A DNA stretch of 64,000 nucleotides from Litchfieldia alkalitelluris (lineage in GTDB: Bacteria; Bacillota; Bacilli; Bacillales; Salisediminibacteriaceae): positions 507,356 through 571,355 of the forward strand of contig NZ_KZ119600.1 in the NCBI RefSeq assembly GCF_002153425.1, read 5' to 3'. The translations under genes were made by a program, and so were the position numbers. This document shows positions 43,518 to 53,681 of the stretch, piece after piece (within the stretch, counting starts at the first letter, position 1; each line of letters starts with the position of its first letter). Below the pieces are notes generated by a model. That model searched no databases. It was not told where the DNA came from and saw only the letters and a list, made by a program, of their open reading frames with translations.

Positions 43518-44396
43518 ATGGCAGAATTGCAATTAGTTGTAGATCAGAAAGCGACATTGGGTGAAGGCCCATGTTGGGATGCTGACCAAGGCGTTTTATA
43601 TTGGGTAGATATTATGAAAAAGAGGATACATATCTTTTCACCAAGTAAAGGAGTTAACGAGACAATTCAATTGGAGGAGTATGTTGGAGCGGTGGTTGTA
43701 AAAGAAGGGGAAGGATTACTTGTAGCATTAACCGATGGGATTTATGAATTGGATAAGAAAACGGATGATATTACTCCTGTGGCACTCCCTATTGGTGAGG
43801 ACTCTGATACGCGATTTAATGATGGGAAATGTGATCCAATGGGGCGTTTTTGGGCTGGGACGATGCATTTTGATGGAGACGAGCATAAAGGGAATTTGTA
43901 TTGTTTAATGAACAATCAAGAACTGAAAAAAAGAATTGGGGGAGTAACAATATCTAACGGATTAGCGTGGGATGTTGACCTTAATAAAATGTACTTTAAT
44001 GATTCCCCCACAAGAAATGTCTATCAGTTTGACTACAATTCAGAATCTGGAGAAATAACAAATCAGAAAGTTGCTATTAAGATTCCGAAAGATGCAGGTA
44101 TTCCTGACGGTATGACCATAGATAATGATGGAATGCTGTGGGTGGCTTGCTGGGGGGGAGGTCATGTTCTTCATTGCAACCCTAAAACTGGGGAAATTGT
44201 CTCAAAGATAGAAGTTCCAGCCACTAATGTTACTTCTTGTACGTTTGGGGGAGAAAAGATGGATGAACTATATATCACAACTGCAAGGCTAGGTATAAGT
44301 GAGGAAGAACTGAAAAAGGAACCGAATGCAGGGGGACTTTTTCGAATGAAGCTAAATGTAAAAGGCGCCCCTTCCTATAAGTTTAAGCAAATTTAG
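43518..44396 (+). CDS. SMP-30/gluconolactonase-family protein
   Basis: Six-bladed beta-propeller of 292 residues that hydrolyses sugar lactones. Metal-site motifs are present: LGEGPCWD near residue 17 (glutamate ligand), the RFNDGKCDPMGRFWAGTM segment near 100-117 (asparagine ligand) and GIPDGMTIDNDG near 195 (aspartate). The frame continues upstream to 43455, but AAGGAG suits ATG 43518. Monocistronic. Confidence 0.88.
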   Translation: MAELQLVVDQKATLGEGPCWDADQGVLYWVDIMKKRIHIFSPSKGVNETIQLEEYVGAVVVKEGEGLLVALTDGIYELDKKTDDITPVALPIGEDSDTRFNDGKCDPMGRFWAGTMHFDGDEHKGNLYCLMNNQELKKRIGGVTISNGLAWDVDLNKMYFNDSPTRNVYQFDYNSESGEITNQKVAIKIPKDAGIPDGMTIDNDGMLWVACWGGGHVLHCNPKTGEIVSKIEVPATNVTSCTFGGEKMDELYITTARLGISEEELKKEPNAGGLFRMKLNVKGAPSYKFKQI

Positions 44397-44408
44397 TAAA
44401 TGAAATGG

Positions 44409-44455
44409 AAAAAGCTGTTCATTGGTGACTATCGCTTATGAACAGCTTTGTTTAA
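44409..44455 (+). terminator. Terminator after the SMP-30 gene
   Basis: AAAGCTGTTCAT pairs with ATGAACAGCTTT, followed by GTTT. Confidence 0.8.
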
Positions 44456-44590
44456 TGGTATGAAGATTTTCCTTAATTGAGTGACCAAAGATGCTTTTAA
44501 TAAGGGAAGTTTTCCCCTTATTTTATCAATCCATGTTGCTATTTCCCTCATTGCAAGGTATGTGATTTAACGTAAAAGTAAATAGGATAA

Positions 44591-46756
44591 TTAAACTTTA
44601 GCAACACGAGTTTGTAAAAACAATCTAATTTGAAAGTAGGAGATATCTTCTGGTAAGGATTCTTTCAATGGTTTTAACCCATCTTCGAGTCCTGTTTCTT
44701 CAATCGCACGAACGATGACTTCCTTTTTGTCAGGCGGGAGGAGTTTATCCATATCTAGTTCATGTCCTTCCGATACTGCCTTTAATAAATGCCCTTCGAC
44801 AGTAGAGGGGCTTAGTCCTCTCCCAGCTGCGATCTCTTTCACTTCCATTCCACTTATAAATAACTCGTATGTCTCGAGGTGGCTTGGATGACCTTTCCCA
44901 CTTTTCGCGGGAGTGCTGCTTCCACTTGAACCGTTATTATCATCAAAATCATTACTCTTAGTGGAACTTTGATACGAAGGGTTGTTTTCAATAAACTCAT
45001 TAATGACTTCTAGTATATATTCTCCATAATTATCAACCTTTTGTTCACCAATTCCTTTAACTTGAAGTAATTCTGACTTTGATATTGGAAGTTTGTCGCA
45101 AATGTCATTTAATGTTTTATCCGAAAAAATCATATAAGGAGGAAGCTCTGCTGTTTTAGCTAAGTCCGAACGTAATTCCCTAAGTGTCTCAAATAAAGGA
45201 TGGCTTTTAGATAGAACCCTTGGCTTTCTTTCCACTTTTCTAGTTACTTGAAGCTCGCCTTTTAATACGCTGACTGCATTATCTGTAAGTTTTAACACTG
45301 GAAATCCGCTGTCACTCATTTCGAGAAATTGACTGGCAACAAGGTAATCTATAAATTGGCTGACTTCCTTTTGTGTCTTTTCCTTTAATAAACCGTAAGT
45401 AGTAAGTTCATGAAAGGAAAATTGTTTTACCTTTTTATTAGAAGAGCCTACTAACACTTGGGACACCATTGTTTTCCCAAAGCTTTCTCTCATCCGTTTA
45501 ATGCAGGAGAAAACCATTTGTGCTTCTTTCGTAACATCTTCTGCTTCCCGATCATCCACACAGTGGTGGCACCGTCCGCAAGGTATCTTTGCTTCTTCTG
45601 TATCCCCAAAATACTCTAGTATATAGCTTTGCAAACAGCTTTCCGTATGACAGTAATTCACCATGGATTGAAGTTTACGGTATTCATTTTCCTTACGACT
45701 GTCGCTTAAAGCCGTTTGTTCAATGAGAAATTGTTGAATTCTAGTGTCTTGAGGAGAGAAGAGCAGTATACACTCACTTTTTTCGCCATCACGCCCAGCA
45801 CGACCTGCTTCCTGATAATAGCTTTCTATGTTTCGAGGCATTTGGTAATGTATCACGTATCGCACGTTGGACTTGTTAATCCCCATTCCAAAAGCATTTG
45901 TAGCCACCATTACTTTAATGTTGTCATATACAAACTGTTCCTGCATGGATTGACGTTCATCATTTGTCATTCCACCATGATATTTTCCAACAGATACATC
46001 TAAAGATTGTAAGGTGGAAAAAATTCGGTCGACTTCTTTTCGTGTAGCAGCATAAATAATGCCAGAATCGTCATTATTTCGCTGAACATACTCCTTTATA
46101 TAACGGTCCCTGTCCACCCCTTTCAAAACATGAAAGGATAAATTACTTCTGGAAAACCCTGTTTGGATAGTATGTTCATCATCAATAGTCAATGCAGAGC
46201 AAATATCTTTAGTAACCTCAGGGGTGGAGGTGGCTGTTAATGCAAGGACTGGTGGCGTGTTTGGTATTTGTTGAACTAGTTCAGGAATCCTTAAATAGCT
46301 TGGTCTAAAATCGTGTCCCCATTGAGATAGACAATGGGCTTCATCCACTGCTACAAGTGATATTTGCATATTTTTTAAGGCACTAAGAAAAGAGGGGGCT
46401 TCTAAGCGCTCTGGGGCAACGTAAACAAGCTTATACTCTCCTATTTCCATAAGGAAGAGTTGCTCATTTACCTCACTTGCTGTAAGAGAACTATTAATGT
46501 ATGTCGATGGAATACCTATTTGATTGAGTTCGTCCACCTGATCCTTCATCAATGAGATAAGTGGTGATATGACGATTGTTACGCCAGGGAGGAGTAAGGC
46601 TGGGATTTGATAGCAGATAGATTTTCCTCCACCCGTAGGCATAATCCCCATCGTACGATTTCCATTTAAAATATATTCAATGATTTCCTCTTGTCCAGTT
46701 CGGAAAGAGTCGTATCCATAGTGTTTTTTCAATAAAGAATGTGCATCTGTAATCAT
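44591..46756 (-). CDS. recQ: ATP-dependent DNA helicase RecQ
   Basis: 721-residue 3'-5' helicase. Order of domains: DEXH helicase with MPTGGGKS (Walker A) and VDEAHC, helicase C-domain with [12 protein letters not shown] zinc/winged-helix region with four cysteines (CHTESC, CGRCHHC), HRDC domain at about 515-590, a low-complexity linker rich in N, D, S and G, and a C-terminal helix-turn-helix of the RecQ-specific type ([17 protein letters not shown]). Start ATG 46756 follows GGAGAGG. Processes forks and recombination intermediates. Confidence 0.95.
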   Translation of the reverse strand: MITDAHSLLKKHYGYDSFRTGQEEIIEYILNGNRTMGIMPTGGGKSICYQIPALLLPGVTIVISPLISLMKDQVDELNQIGIPSTYINSSLTASEVNEQLFLMEIGEYKLVYVAPERLEAPSFLSALKNMQISLVAVDEAHCLSQWGHDFRPSYLRIPELVQQIPNTPPVLALTATSTPEVTKDICSALTIDDEHTIQTGFSRSNLSFHVLKGVDRDRYIKEYVQRNNDDSGIIYAATRKEVDRIFSTLQSLDVSVGKYHGGMTNDERQSMQEQFVYDNIKVMVATNAFGMGINKSNVRYVIHYQMPRNIESYYQEAGRAGRDGEKSECILLFSPQDTRIQQFLIEQTALSDSRKENEYRKLQSMVNYCHTESCLQSYILEYFGDTEEAKIPCGRCHHCVDDREAEDVTKEAQMVFSCIKRMRESFGKTMVSQVLVGSSNKKVKQFSFHELTTYGLLKEKTQKEVSQFIDYLVASQFLEMSDSGFPVLKLTDNAVSVLKGELQVTRKVERKPRVLSKSHPLFETLRELRSDLAKTAELPPYMIFSDKTLNDICDKLPISKSELLQVKGIGEQKVDNYGEYILEVINEFIENNPSYQSSTKSNDFDDNNGSSGSSTPAKSGKGHPSHLETYELFISGMEVKEIAAGRGLSPSTVEGHLLKAVSEGHELDMDKLLPPDKKEVIVRAIEETGLEDGLKPLKESLPEDISYFQIRLFLQTRVAKV

Positions 46757-46789
46757 ATAAATCCTCTCCTATATAGAAGGCTAGCCTGA

Positions 46790-46925
46790 AAATAGAATAA
46801 CTGCTGCATTTGAACTTGCTGCAGGCTACTCGCGTTCACACAAGATACCAGTGCGAAAACTCGAAGCTTGCTCGTGATGTAAACGCTCGTCAATGCAGGG
46901 TATCTGTTAACCTTTGAAAACTTCA
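46790..46925. repeat. Partial palindromic element related to the MITE-like copies
   Basis: Contains CTCGAAGCTTGCTCGTGATG and TAAACGCTCGT, the segment shared with 14736-14940 and 26661-27030, with AGATACC/GGTATCT arms around it. It fills the gap upstream of recQ and the lipoprotein gene. No gene found. Confidence 0.65.
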
Positions 46926-47040
46926 TGCCTTCATTATACCACTCTAGGTGCTAGAAATTATACGAAAGGATAATAGTTAATTATTGTTTACGGCGGTAAA
47001 ATTTTAATAAACCAAATAGTATGGAAGGCAGTGATGAAAA

Positions 47041-47616
47041 ATGAAACGGATTGTATTTATCCCGTTGAGTCTTATAGTGTCAATCATTTTTTTAACAGGG
47101 TGTTTTAATTTCGGAGATGGCTTTAAGATTCCTTTAGGTGATGGTGAATCAGTTACTATTGGTGGTGGGGATGACGATGAAATAATTAATATTAGTTTTG
47201 AAGGGGAAGAAGGATCTGTAAATCTTTCAAGTGATGGGGAAAGCTTCAAGTATGAAGGGGAAGACGGCAAGGTTACTGTACACAGAGATCTACCAGAGGA
47301 TTTCCCTGCAGATGTTCCTATTCCAGAAGATATAGACCCAGTTGGAAATTTCATTACTGAATTTGAGGATGATACGCTCACTGGCTACACACTTTCTTAT
47401 GCAATTGCAGAAGACAGGTTTGATGAGGTACGTTCCTTATATGAAAACTATTTGGCTGACAATAACTATTCCATAACTAATAAAAGTGAAGCTAGCGGTG
47501 ATGCGGGCAATGGCTTTGAAGTGGAAGCTGAAAAAGGGAATCGTAAATTCTCGATACTCATGTATGGTGATACCAACGGCCAATTCATCATGTTGCATGT
47601 TGCAGAAGAAAAATAA
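47041..47616 (+). CDS. Acidic lipoprotein of unknown function
   Basis: 191 residues. A lipoprotein signal ends in the lipobox FLTGC (C21 becomes lipidated). The mature part is very acidic, with glycine and aspartate-rich beginning (GGGDDDEIINISFEGEEG) and a C-terminal domain (about 85-190) that resembles small alpha/beta folds in other bacillar lipoproteins. Not further recognised. Strong terminator follows. Confidence 0.75.
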   Translation: MKRIVFIPLSLIVSIIFLTGCFNFGDGFKIPLGDGESVTIGGGDDDEIINISFEGEEGSVNLSSDGESFKYEGEDGKVTVHRDLPEDFPADVPIPEDIDPVGNFITEFEDDTLTGYTLSYAIAEDRFDEVRSLYENYLADNNYSITNKSEASGDAGNGFEVEAEKGNRKFSILMYGDTNGQFIMLHVAEEK

Positions 47617-47617
47617 T

Positions 47618-47662
47618 GGAGTAGGACTATTCTCAGAGTAATAGGAATAGTCCTCCTTTAAA
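47618..47662 (+). terminator. Terminator after the lipoprotein
   Basis: GGAGTAGGACTATTC pairs with GGAATAGTCCTCC, followed by TTT. Confidence 0.8.
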
Positions 47663-47803
47663 ACAAAAGGAATATTAATCTGAATTATTTTTATTGTCAG
47701 ATAATTATATTGAAAAACATTATGAATATAGGGATAATGGAGCTATGGGATAAATATAATCCTATTTGTTGCAAAATCATTGATGAGATGAGAGGTGTAT
47801 TCC

Positions 47804-50800
47804 TTGCGCTCCGTTATGTTGTTTCTAGTTTTCTTGTTCTTCGTAATCATATCTCTTCCCGCAAAAGCCTCTGCAAATGGGGAGGTGGTGATATCAGATG
47901 ACTCTGAATCGATACAGTTAAATCATTACATACATATATTAGAAGATCAAGATAACATGTGGACAATTGAGCAAGTGAGCTCTGATAGTTTTAGGCAGAA
48001 GTTTACACGAAACGATGGTCGACTCCCTAATTACGGTTATACTGATTCTTCTTATTGGGTTCGTTTTGATGTAACTAATCTTTCTAATAAAAACCTTTGG
48101 TTACTTGAATTGGACAATACAACGATGGATTATGTCACTTTCTATGTTCCTAGTGAGAGTGGAAGAAATGAATATGAAACACATATGACAGGTGATCTAT
48201 TCCCTTTTAAGCAGAGGGAGCTAAAGCATAGGAATTTTGTGTTGGAATTGGATTTACCACTGCAGGAAACATCATCTATATATATCCATTTCAAAACAGA
48301 GGGAGCGATGAATTTCCCCTTAACGATCTGGAGTGAAGATCGTTTTATTGAAAAGACACAACGGGAATACATTATCATTGGCTTGTTATTTGGAATAGTT
48401 AGTGTTATGGCATTATATAATTTATTTTTATATTTTGTTCTTCGAAACAAAAGCTATTTATTTTACGTTGTTTTTATAATAGCTAGTAGTTTAACACAAA
48501 TAGCATTTTTAGGGTTAGGATATCAGTATTTGTGGCCAGAAGCTATTTGGTGGAATAACCGTTCCATTGTATTTTTCATGTGTCTGTCTAATATAGCTGG
48601 GCTTTTATTTGCGAAAGTATTTTTAGATATGAAACGCTATACTCCAATGCTCAATAAATTGATAAAACCAATTATTATCTTTAATTTATTTTTAATTGTT
48701 CTGCTATATTTTTCGTATCCGATAGCACTTGTCGTTGTCATGGTTAGTTTGATGTTTTTTATTATATTTATTGTTGTATCGGCTTATTTAAGCTATAGAA
48801 GGGGATATCATGCTGCTCGTTTTTTCCTATTAGCATGGTGTATTCTTCTTCTAGGAGTTATCATTACAGGATTGGTTGATTCAGGCTTTCTTCCTTTAAT
48901 GCCTTATACAAAGTATGCTTGGCAAATCACCTCTGTCATTGAAGTAGTGCTATTTTCATTTGCCTTGGCAGATAAAATAAATATGATGAGAATAGAAAAG
49001 GATGAGGCAAAGAAAGACGCGATTGAGAGTAAGGAAATGGCTTTGGAGAGTCTTAAGCGAACGAATAAGTTGAAGGACGAATTTTTAGCCGTTACTTCCC
49101 ATGAAATTCGAACACCTTTGAATGGGATTATTGGAATTGCAGAGACGATGAAAGATGGAGCAGCAGGAGAGATAACAGACTCGATGAATAAAAATCTTGG
49201 AATGATTATCACAAGTGGACGAAGATTATCCCACTTAATAGATGACATACTCGATTTTTCGAGTCTCAAAAATGATGTTTTGGAATTAAATTTCAAAAGA
49301 GTTTACTTACACGAGTTAACGGAAGTTGTGTTGACCATGTGTAAAACGCTAGTAAAGCATAAAAATTTAAAGCTAGTAAATAAAATTCCTAAAACAATAC
49401 CTCCCGTATTAGCAGATGAAAATAGGTTACAGCAGATTTTGTACAATTTGATTGGGAATGGAATTAAGTATACTGAGGAAGGCTCAATAACTGTTTTAGC
49501 AACCTATGATGAACATGCTGTGGTGTTAACAGTTCAAGACACTGGAATTGGTATACCGGAAGACCAACTAGAATCTATTTTTCTACCTTTCCAACAAGGG
49601 GATCATACTTCAGCAGGTGGATATGGTGGTACGGGCATAGGTTTAAATATTACAAAGAGACTGATTGAACTACACCAAGGTTATATCACCGTTGATTCGA
49701 ATAAAGGAGAGGGGTCTACTTTTACTTTCACTCTCCCAAAATATGAAAATGAGAGTGAAAGAGAAGTTGCATCAAGTGTCTCTTCCTTACCATCAATAAA
49801 AGGTACAGAAACCATTACGCTTCAAGAATCAATTTTAAATCGACAGAGTGGTAAAACTGGTAAACGCATTATGGTTGCAGATGATGAACTAGTAAACCTT
49901 CAAGTCTTGATTAATCATTTGACTTTAGGAGGCTATGAGGTAGACATAGCAAAAAATGGATTGGATACGTTGAACCGAATAGATCAAAAGGAGTATGATC
50001 TCCTTATTTTAGATATTATGATGCCAAAAATGTCTGGATATGAAGTGTGTAGACAAATACGGGTGAAGTATTCCTTAACAGAATTACCAGTATTAATGCT
50101 TACAGCAAAAAATCAGCTTGATGATCGCATTACGGCCTTTGAACTTGGGGCAAATGATTATTTAACGAAGCCATTTGAAAGAGAAGAGTTATTGGCCCGT
50201 GTGAAAACATTAGTTGATTTAAAGCAAGCAACGAAAAAATTAAATGATCATGCTAACAAACTAGACAAAATGAACAATCAACTGAAGCATATGAATGATG
50301 AACTTGAAGATAAAGTAAGGGAAAGGACGAAGGAATTAAGGAATATCAACAGTCGTCTAGAGGAATTGAATGCCAATCTGCGAAAAACGGAGAAATCAAG
50401 AAGGCAACTTTTATCCAATATATCCCACGACTTAGGAACACCAATTACTTTTCTCCACTCCTATGTTCAATCTGTGAGGGAAGGGTTAATTGATTATGAT
50501 GATACCCGTTATTTGCAGCTTGTGGAAAACAAAATTCAAATGCTTGATCGTTTGACAGAGGACTTGTTTGATTTGGCAAAGTTTGAATCTGGCCAAATGA
50601 CACTAAATATTAAACAACATTATCTAGATGACTGGCTCGATGCAATATACAGTAAATTTGATGTTGACGTGTCGGAAAGAAACATTGCGTTTACGTACCC
50701 TGATATTATTGGTATAGAAAATGGGTTGGAAGTAAGCATCCTGATAGATTGTGAGAGAATGGACCAAGTATTTTCCAACCTCATCTATAATGCAATGAAA

Positions 50801-51136
50801 TATACACCTAAGGGAGGGCTCATCTCCATTACTGCAAATGTAAAGCGGTGGGAGGTAAGAAAAGATAAGGACTTCGATGGAGAAGCTATTATTAGTGTAA
50901 GTGATACTGGGCAGGGAATTGATCCAGAGTCACTTCCTCATATTTTCGACCGTTTTTATCAAGGTACTCCTTCCAACAAGCAAGATGCGGGTGGAACTGG
51001 CTTAGGACTAGCGATTACTAAAGAAATTATACAGTACCATAAAGGGGAAATTTGGGTGGAAAGTAAAGTAAATGGTGGAAGTACTTTTTACTTTACGTTA
51101 CCGATTGTGTTTAAGGGGAGGAAGGGGAAAAAATGA
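47804..51136 (+). CDS. Double-kinase hybrid sensor: 7TM-DISM, HK, receiver, HK
   Basis: Counting from GTG 47795 the protein has 1113 residues; I prefer TTG 47804, better spaced from GAGAGG. Order: signal peptide, 7TMR-DISM extracellular sensor (about 35-180), seven membrane helices (190-395), first HisKA with H436 (SHEIRTP) and ATPase (to about 648), receiver with D740, coiled coil (815-870), second HisKA with H878 (SHDLGTP) and ATPase (to about 1105). Two complete kinases in one chain with a receiver between them suggests an internal phosphorelay. The response regulator gene overlaps its end by 4 nt. Confidence 0.92.
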   Translation: MRSVMLFLVFLFFVIISLPAKASANGEVVISDDSESIQLNHYIHILEDQDNMWTIEQVSSDSFRQKFTRNDGRLPNYGYTDSSYWVRFDVTNLSNKNLWLLELDNTTMDYVTFYVPSESGRNEYETHMTGDLFPFKQRELKHRNFVLELDLPLQETSSIYIHFKTEGAMNFPLTIWSEDRFIEKTQREYIIIGLLFGIVSVMALYNLFLYFVLRNKSYLFYVVFIIASSLTQIAFLGLGYQYLWPEAIWWNNRSIVFFMCLSNIAGLLFAKVFLDMKRYTPMLNKLIKPIIIFNLFLIVLLYFSYPIALVVVMVSLMFFIIFIVVSAYLSYRRGYHAARFFLLAWCILLLGVIITGLVDSGFLPLMPYTKYAWQITSVIEVVLFSFALADKINMMRIEKDEAKKDAIESKEMALESLKRTNKLKDEFLAVTSHEIRTPLNGIIGIAETMKDGAAGEITDSMNKNLGMIITSGRRLSHLIDDILDFSSLKNDVLELNFKRVYLHELTEVVLTMCKTLVKHKNLKLVNKIPKTIPPVLADENRLQQILYNLIGNGIKYTEEGSITVLATYDEHAVVLTVQDTGIGIPEDQLESIFLPFQQGDHTSAGGYGGTGIGLNITKRLIELHQGYITVDSNKGEGSTFTFTLPKYENESEREVASSVSSLPSIKGTETITLQESILNRQSGKTGKRIMVADDELVNLQVLINHLTLGGYEVDIAKNGLDTLNRIDQKEYDLLILDIMMPKMSGYEVCRQIRVKYSLTELPVLMLTAKNQLDDRITAFELGANDYLTKPFEREELLARVKTLVDLKQATKKLNDHANKLDKMNNQLKHMNDELEDKVRERTKELRNINSRLEELNANLRKTEKSRRQLLSNISHDLGTPITFLHSYVQSVREGLIDYDDTRYLQLVENKIQMLDRLTEDLFDLAKFESGQMTLNIKQHYLDDWLDAIYSKFDVDVSERNIAFTYPDIIGIENGLEVSILIDCERMDQVFSNLIYNAMKYTPKGGLISITANVKRWEVRKDKDFDGEAIISVSDTGQGIDPESLPHIFDRFYQGTPSNKQDAGGTGLGLAITKEIIQYHKGEIWVESKVNGGSTFYFTLPIVFKGRKGKK

Positions 51137-51828
51137 CCAATGAAAGAATCTTAATAGTGGAAGATGATCAAGATATACGAGAACTTACAACACTTTATTT
51201 AGGAAAAAAAGGTTATGAAGTATTTCCAGCAGATAATGGATTTGATGCAATTAATATTGTCAAAAGGGAATCTCCTCACCTTATCCTATTAGATATTGTT
51301 CTACCTGGAATGAAAGGTTTTGAAATTTGTGAGAAAGTTCGTGAGTTAACACAGGCACCTATTTTATTTATCAGTAGTAAAAGGGACTCTGTAGATAAAA
51401 TTAAAGGATTAGAAGTGGGTGGAGATGATTATATAACAAAACCTTTTGACTTCGCCGAATTAGAAGCGAGAGTGAGGGCCAACTTGCGGAGGAGCTTGAT
51501 ATCGTCCGATCAGAAGGAAAAGAAGAAACTATCATATGGACACTTAACTATTGATCTCGAAAGCTATGAAATAAAAGTGAATGATCAACCGATCCGCTTA
51601 TATGCCAAAGAACTACAGTTATTGCTACTCCTTGTAAATAATCCGAACCAGGTTTTTAGTGCTGAACAGCTTTATGACCAAATCTGGGGGATAGACAGTT
51701 ATGGTGAATTGAAAACAGTCTTAGTTCACATTAGTAAGCTAAGACGAAAAATAGAGGTTAATCCGTCAAGACCAAAGTTAATAAAAACGGTCCGAGGATT
51801 TGGATATAAATTTTCTCCGCCTGAATGA
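51133..51828 (+). CDS. OmpR-family response regulator
   Basis: 231 residues: receiver with D54 (LLDIVLPG) and K103 region (ITKPF), then a winged-helix output domain (about 135-230) ending in KTVRGFGYKF. The start overlaps the kinase stop (ATGA), so it is the cognate partner of the double-kinase sensor. Confidence 0.93.
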   Translation: MTNERILIVEDDQDIRELTTLYLGKKGYEVFPADNGFDAINIVKRESPHLILLDIVLPGMKGFEICEKVRELTQAPILFISSKRDSVDKIKGLEVGGDDYITKPFDFAELEARVRANLRRSLISSDQKEKKKLSYGHLTIDLESYEIKVNDQPIRLYAKELQLLLLLVNNPNQVFSAEQLYDQIWGIDSYGELKTVLVHISKLRRKIEVNPSRPKLIKTVRGFGYKFSPPE

Positions 51829-51964
51829 GGTTTCGTGTTTTCCTAATTTCGGGCTTATTCGATTTAAATATTTTGAAAATTACAATTAAATTTAACTCCA
51901 ATTTAACCTTCCCGTTTTATAGTAAGTGAGGATAGGAAATGCACTTATTCTTTAAGGGGGAAGA

Positions 51965-52225
51965 ATGATGGGAAATGCTCGTTTGAAACAGGAAGTGGAG
52001 ACGGATTATCATAACCTGCTAACTAAAAGAGAGTTAGAGGTACTTGAGGAGCTGTGTACAGGAAGTACAAATCGAGAAATATCGGAAAAACTATTTATTA
52101 GTGTCATCACAGTAAAAGTTCATTTAAAGCATGTTTATGAAAAACTTGGTGTAAAGAACCGATCACAAGCTATCATCTTAGCCAGTCAAATGAATCTAAT
52201 TCGATCGAATAAACACATTGGCTAG
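51965..52225 (+). CDS. Stand-alone LuxR/GerE-type HTH protein
   Basis: 86 residues consisting of little more than a LuxR-type helix-turn-helix ([19 protein letters not shown] to [11 protein letters not shown]), closely resembling spore regulator GerE in size and pattern. Start ATG 51965 (or 51968) follows AAGGGGG. It sits 137 bp after the OmpR regulator and 20 bp before the SinI-like peptide. Confidence 0.85.
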   Translation: MMGNARLKQEVETDYHNLLTKRELEVLEELCTGSTNREISEKLFISVITVKVHLKHVYEKLGVKNRSQAIILASQMNLIRSNKHIG

Positions 52226-52245
52226 GAAGGAGGGCAAGGGGGAAG

Positions 52246-52374
52246 ATGCACAAGAAAGATAAGAAACGATATGAAGAGTGGAAGCTACTAATTGATGAAG
52301 CAAGGAAAATGGGCATCACACCTGCAGACATCAGAGAGTTTTTAAAGCAAAAAAATTATAATTTGACTAGCTAA
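52246..52374 (+). CDS. sinI: SinI-like anti-repressor peptide
   Basis: 42 residues, basic N-terminus, then EEWKLLIDEARKMGITPADI and REFLKQ, matching the SinI dimerisation helices (EWxxLxxEAKxxxISxEEIRxFL). SinI binds SinR and frees biofilm genes. Start ATG 52246 follows AAGGGGGAAG and the gene overlaps no other; too short to be picked up by length filters. No SinR-like HTH partner lies in the window. Confidence 0.78.
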   Translation: MHKKDKKRYEEWKLLIDEARKMGITPADIREFLKQKNYNLTS

Positions 52375-52475
52375 TTTCACATGGAAATGTAAGTGCATGA
52401 GCCAGGCAGGGTTTTATGCATTTTTTTTCATTTCAAATTGTCGATTGTTGACGATAAGGGCGATTAATCCATTAG

Positions 52476-52511
52476 AAAAGCCTAGCTTTATTTTTTAAAA
52501 GCTAGGCTTTA
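52476..52511. terminator. Bidirectional terminator
   Basis: AAAGCCTAGCTTT pairs with AAAGCTAGGCTTT between the SinI-like gene and the convergent membrane protein. Confidence 0.88.
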
Positions 52512-52518
52512 TTGAAGT

Positions 52519-52740
52519 TTATACACTTTTTTGATGGTTATTGTTCGTTGTTTTACAAGTACTTATGCCGAATAGGCGATATAAGGGGCAAAAACTAATG
52601 AAGGCTGTCATAATTGGTATTAACCCAAGTAATCCAAACCATCTAATACTATCTGGGATAAGTAGCATAGACAAGATGATGATTCCAATAATACTTCTTA
52701 TTCCTCTATCTACCGAACCAACATTTGATTTAATATTCAT
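52519..52740 (-). CDS. DUF2892 (YgaP-type TM) membrane protein
   Basis: About 73 residues: SNVGSVDRGIRSIIG, then two helices separated by LIPDSIRWFGLLGLIP, and a cysteine at GISTCK. This is the YgaP-like transmembrane module found fused to or next to rhodanese proteins; here it is alone. ATG 52740 is preferred because GGGGAGGGG precedes it; a longer frame to 52782 lacks a site. Confidence 0.8.
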   Translation of the reverse strand: MNIKSNVGSVDRGIRSIIGIIILSMLLIPDSIRWFGLLGLIPIMTAFISFCPLYRLFGISTCKTTNNNHQKSV

Positions 52741-53050
52741 ATTAATCCCCTCCCCGCAATATTTTCCTATAAAAGGAAACATTCTCTAATTAAAATATAG
52801 CACAAAATAGAATGAAAAGGTTTACAAAGTTTTGCAATTATCAAAATTTCTTTAGGTATATATAATCGTATGTTTTGATATTCGATTAAATTCATTATAG
52901 AATGACATTACACTTACTTTTTGTAAGCAGGAATGATGACTGACTGTTTTTTAGACATATATGTACCAGGTCTGCAACGTACACCAACACATGATTAGTA
53001 TTTTCATGGTAGATCTATTTCAAGATAGGCTAAGAAAAATAAGGAAGGTG
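52741..53050. other. Intergenic region with repeat remnant
   Basis: 52982-53006 is CACCAACACATGATTAGTAT plus TTTCA, differing by one base from 15133-15157, which flanks the GC-rich repeat there. It suggests a decayed copy of the repeat's flank. Otherwise no gene. Confidence 0.5.
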
Positions 53051-53677
53051 ATGAAAGTGAAAATGAAACATGTTTTTAAAGAGGGAAAAGGAAACAGTAA
53101 GCAAACATTATTATTACTTCATGGTACAGGTGGAGATGAGAATGACCTACTGCCAATAGGAAATATGATTGATCAAGATGCTGCTGTCCTCAGCGTAAGA
53201 GGAAATGTTGATGAAAATGGAATGAATCGATTTTTTCGTAGATTAGGGGAAGGTGTGTTTGACGAAGAAGACCTCATTTTCAGGACCAAGGAATTAGGCG
53301 AATTTATAGATGAAGCTGCGGCCGAGTATCAGTTTGACAGGGAAAATGTCATTGCAGTGGGCTATTCAAATGGAGCTAATATAGCTGGTAGCCTGTTATA
53401 TCACTACGAGAATTCCTTGAAGGGGGCTGTTTTACTACACCCAATGGTTCCGCGAAGAGGGATTGAATTGCCAAATATGCAAGGTCTTCCCGTGTTTATT
53501 GGTGCCGGAAAAAATGATCCTATTTGTCCAGCAGAGGAAACGATTGATTTGGAGAAGGATCTATCAGGCGCTGGTGCAAAAGTGGAAGTGTATTGGAGCA
53601 ACCACGGTCACCAATTGACAAGAGAAGAAATTGAGCATGCAACTGACTGGTATAACAAAAACTTAAAAGGAGAGTAA
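53051..53677 (+). CDS. MhqD-like carboxylesterase/thioesterase (alpha/beta hydrolase)
   Basis: 208 residues. Nucleophile S106 in GYSNGAN, acid D156 in KNDPICP and H185/H187 in NHGHQL form the triad; oxyanion loop HGTGGDEND. Relatives such as MhqD are induced by quinone electrophiles. Start ATG 53051 behind AAGGAAGG; longer frames upstream lack a site. Followed 4 bp later by a flavin reductase, the same context as in quinone detoxification clusters. Confidence 0.88.
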   Translation: MKVKMKHVFKEGKGNSKQTLLLLHGTGGDENDLLPIGNMIDQDAAVLSVRGNVDENGMNRFFRRLGEGVFDEEDLIFRTKELGEFIDEAAAEYQFDRENVIAVGYSNGANIAGSLLYHYENSLKGAVLLHPMVPRRGIELPNMQGLPVFIGAGKNDPICPAEETIDLEKDLSGAGAKVEVYWSNHGHQLTREEIEHATDWYNKNLKGE

Positions 53678-53681
53678 TAAA

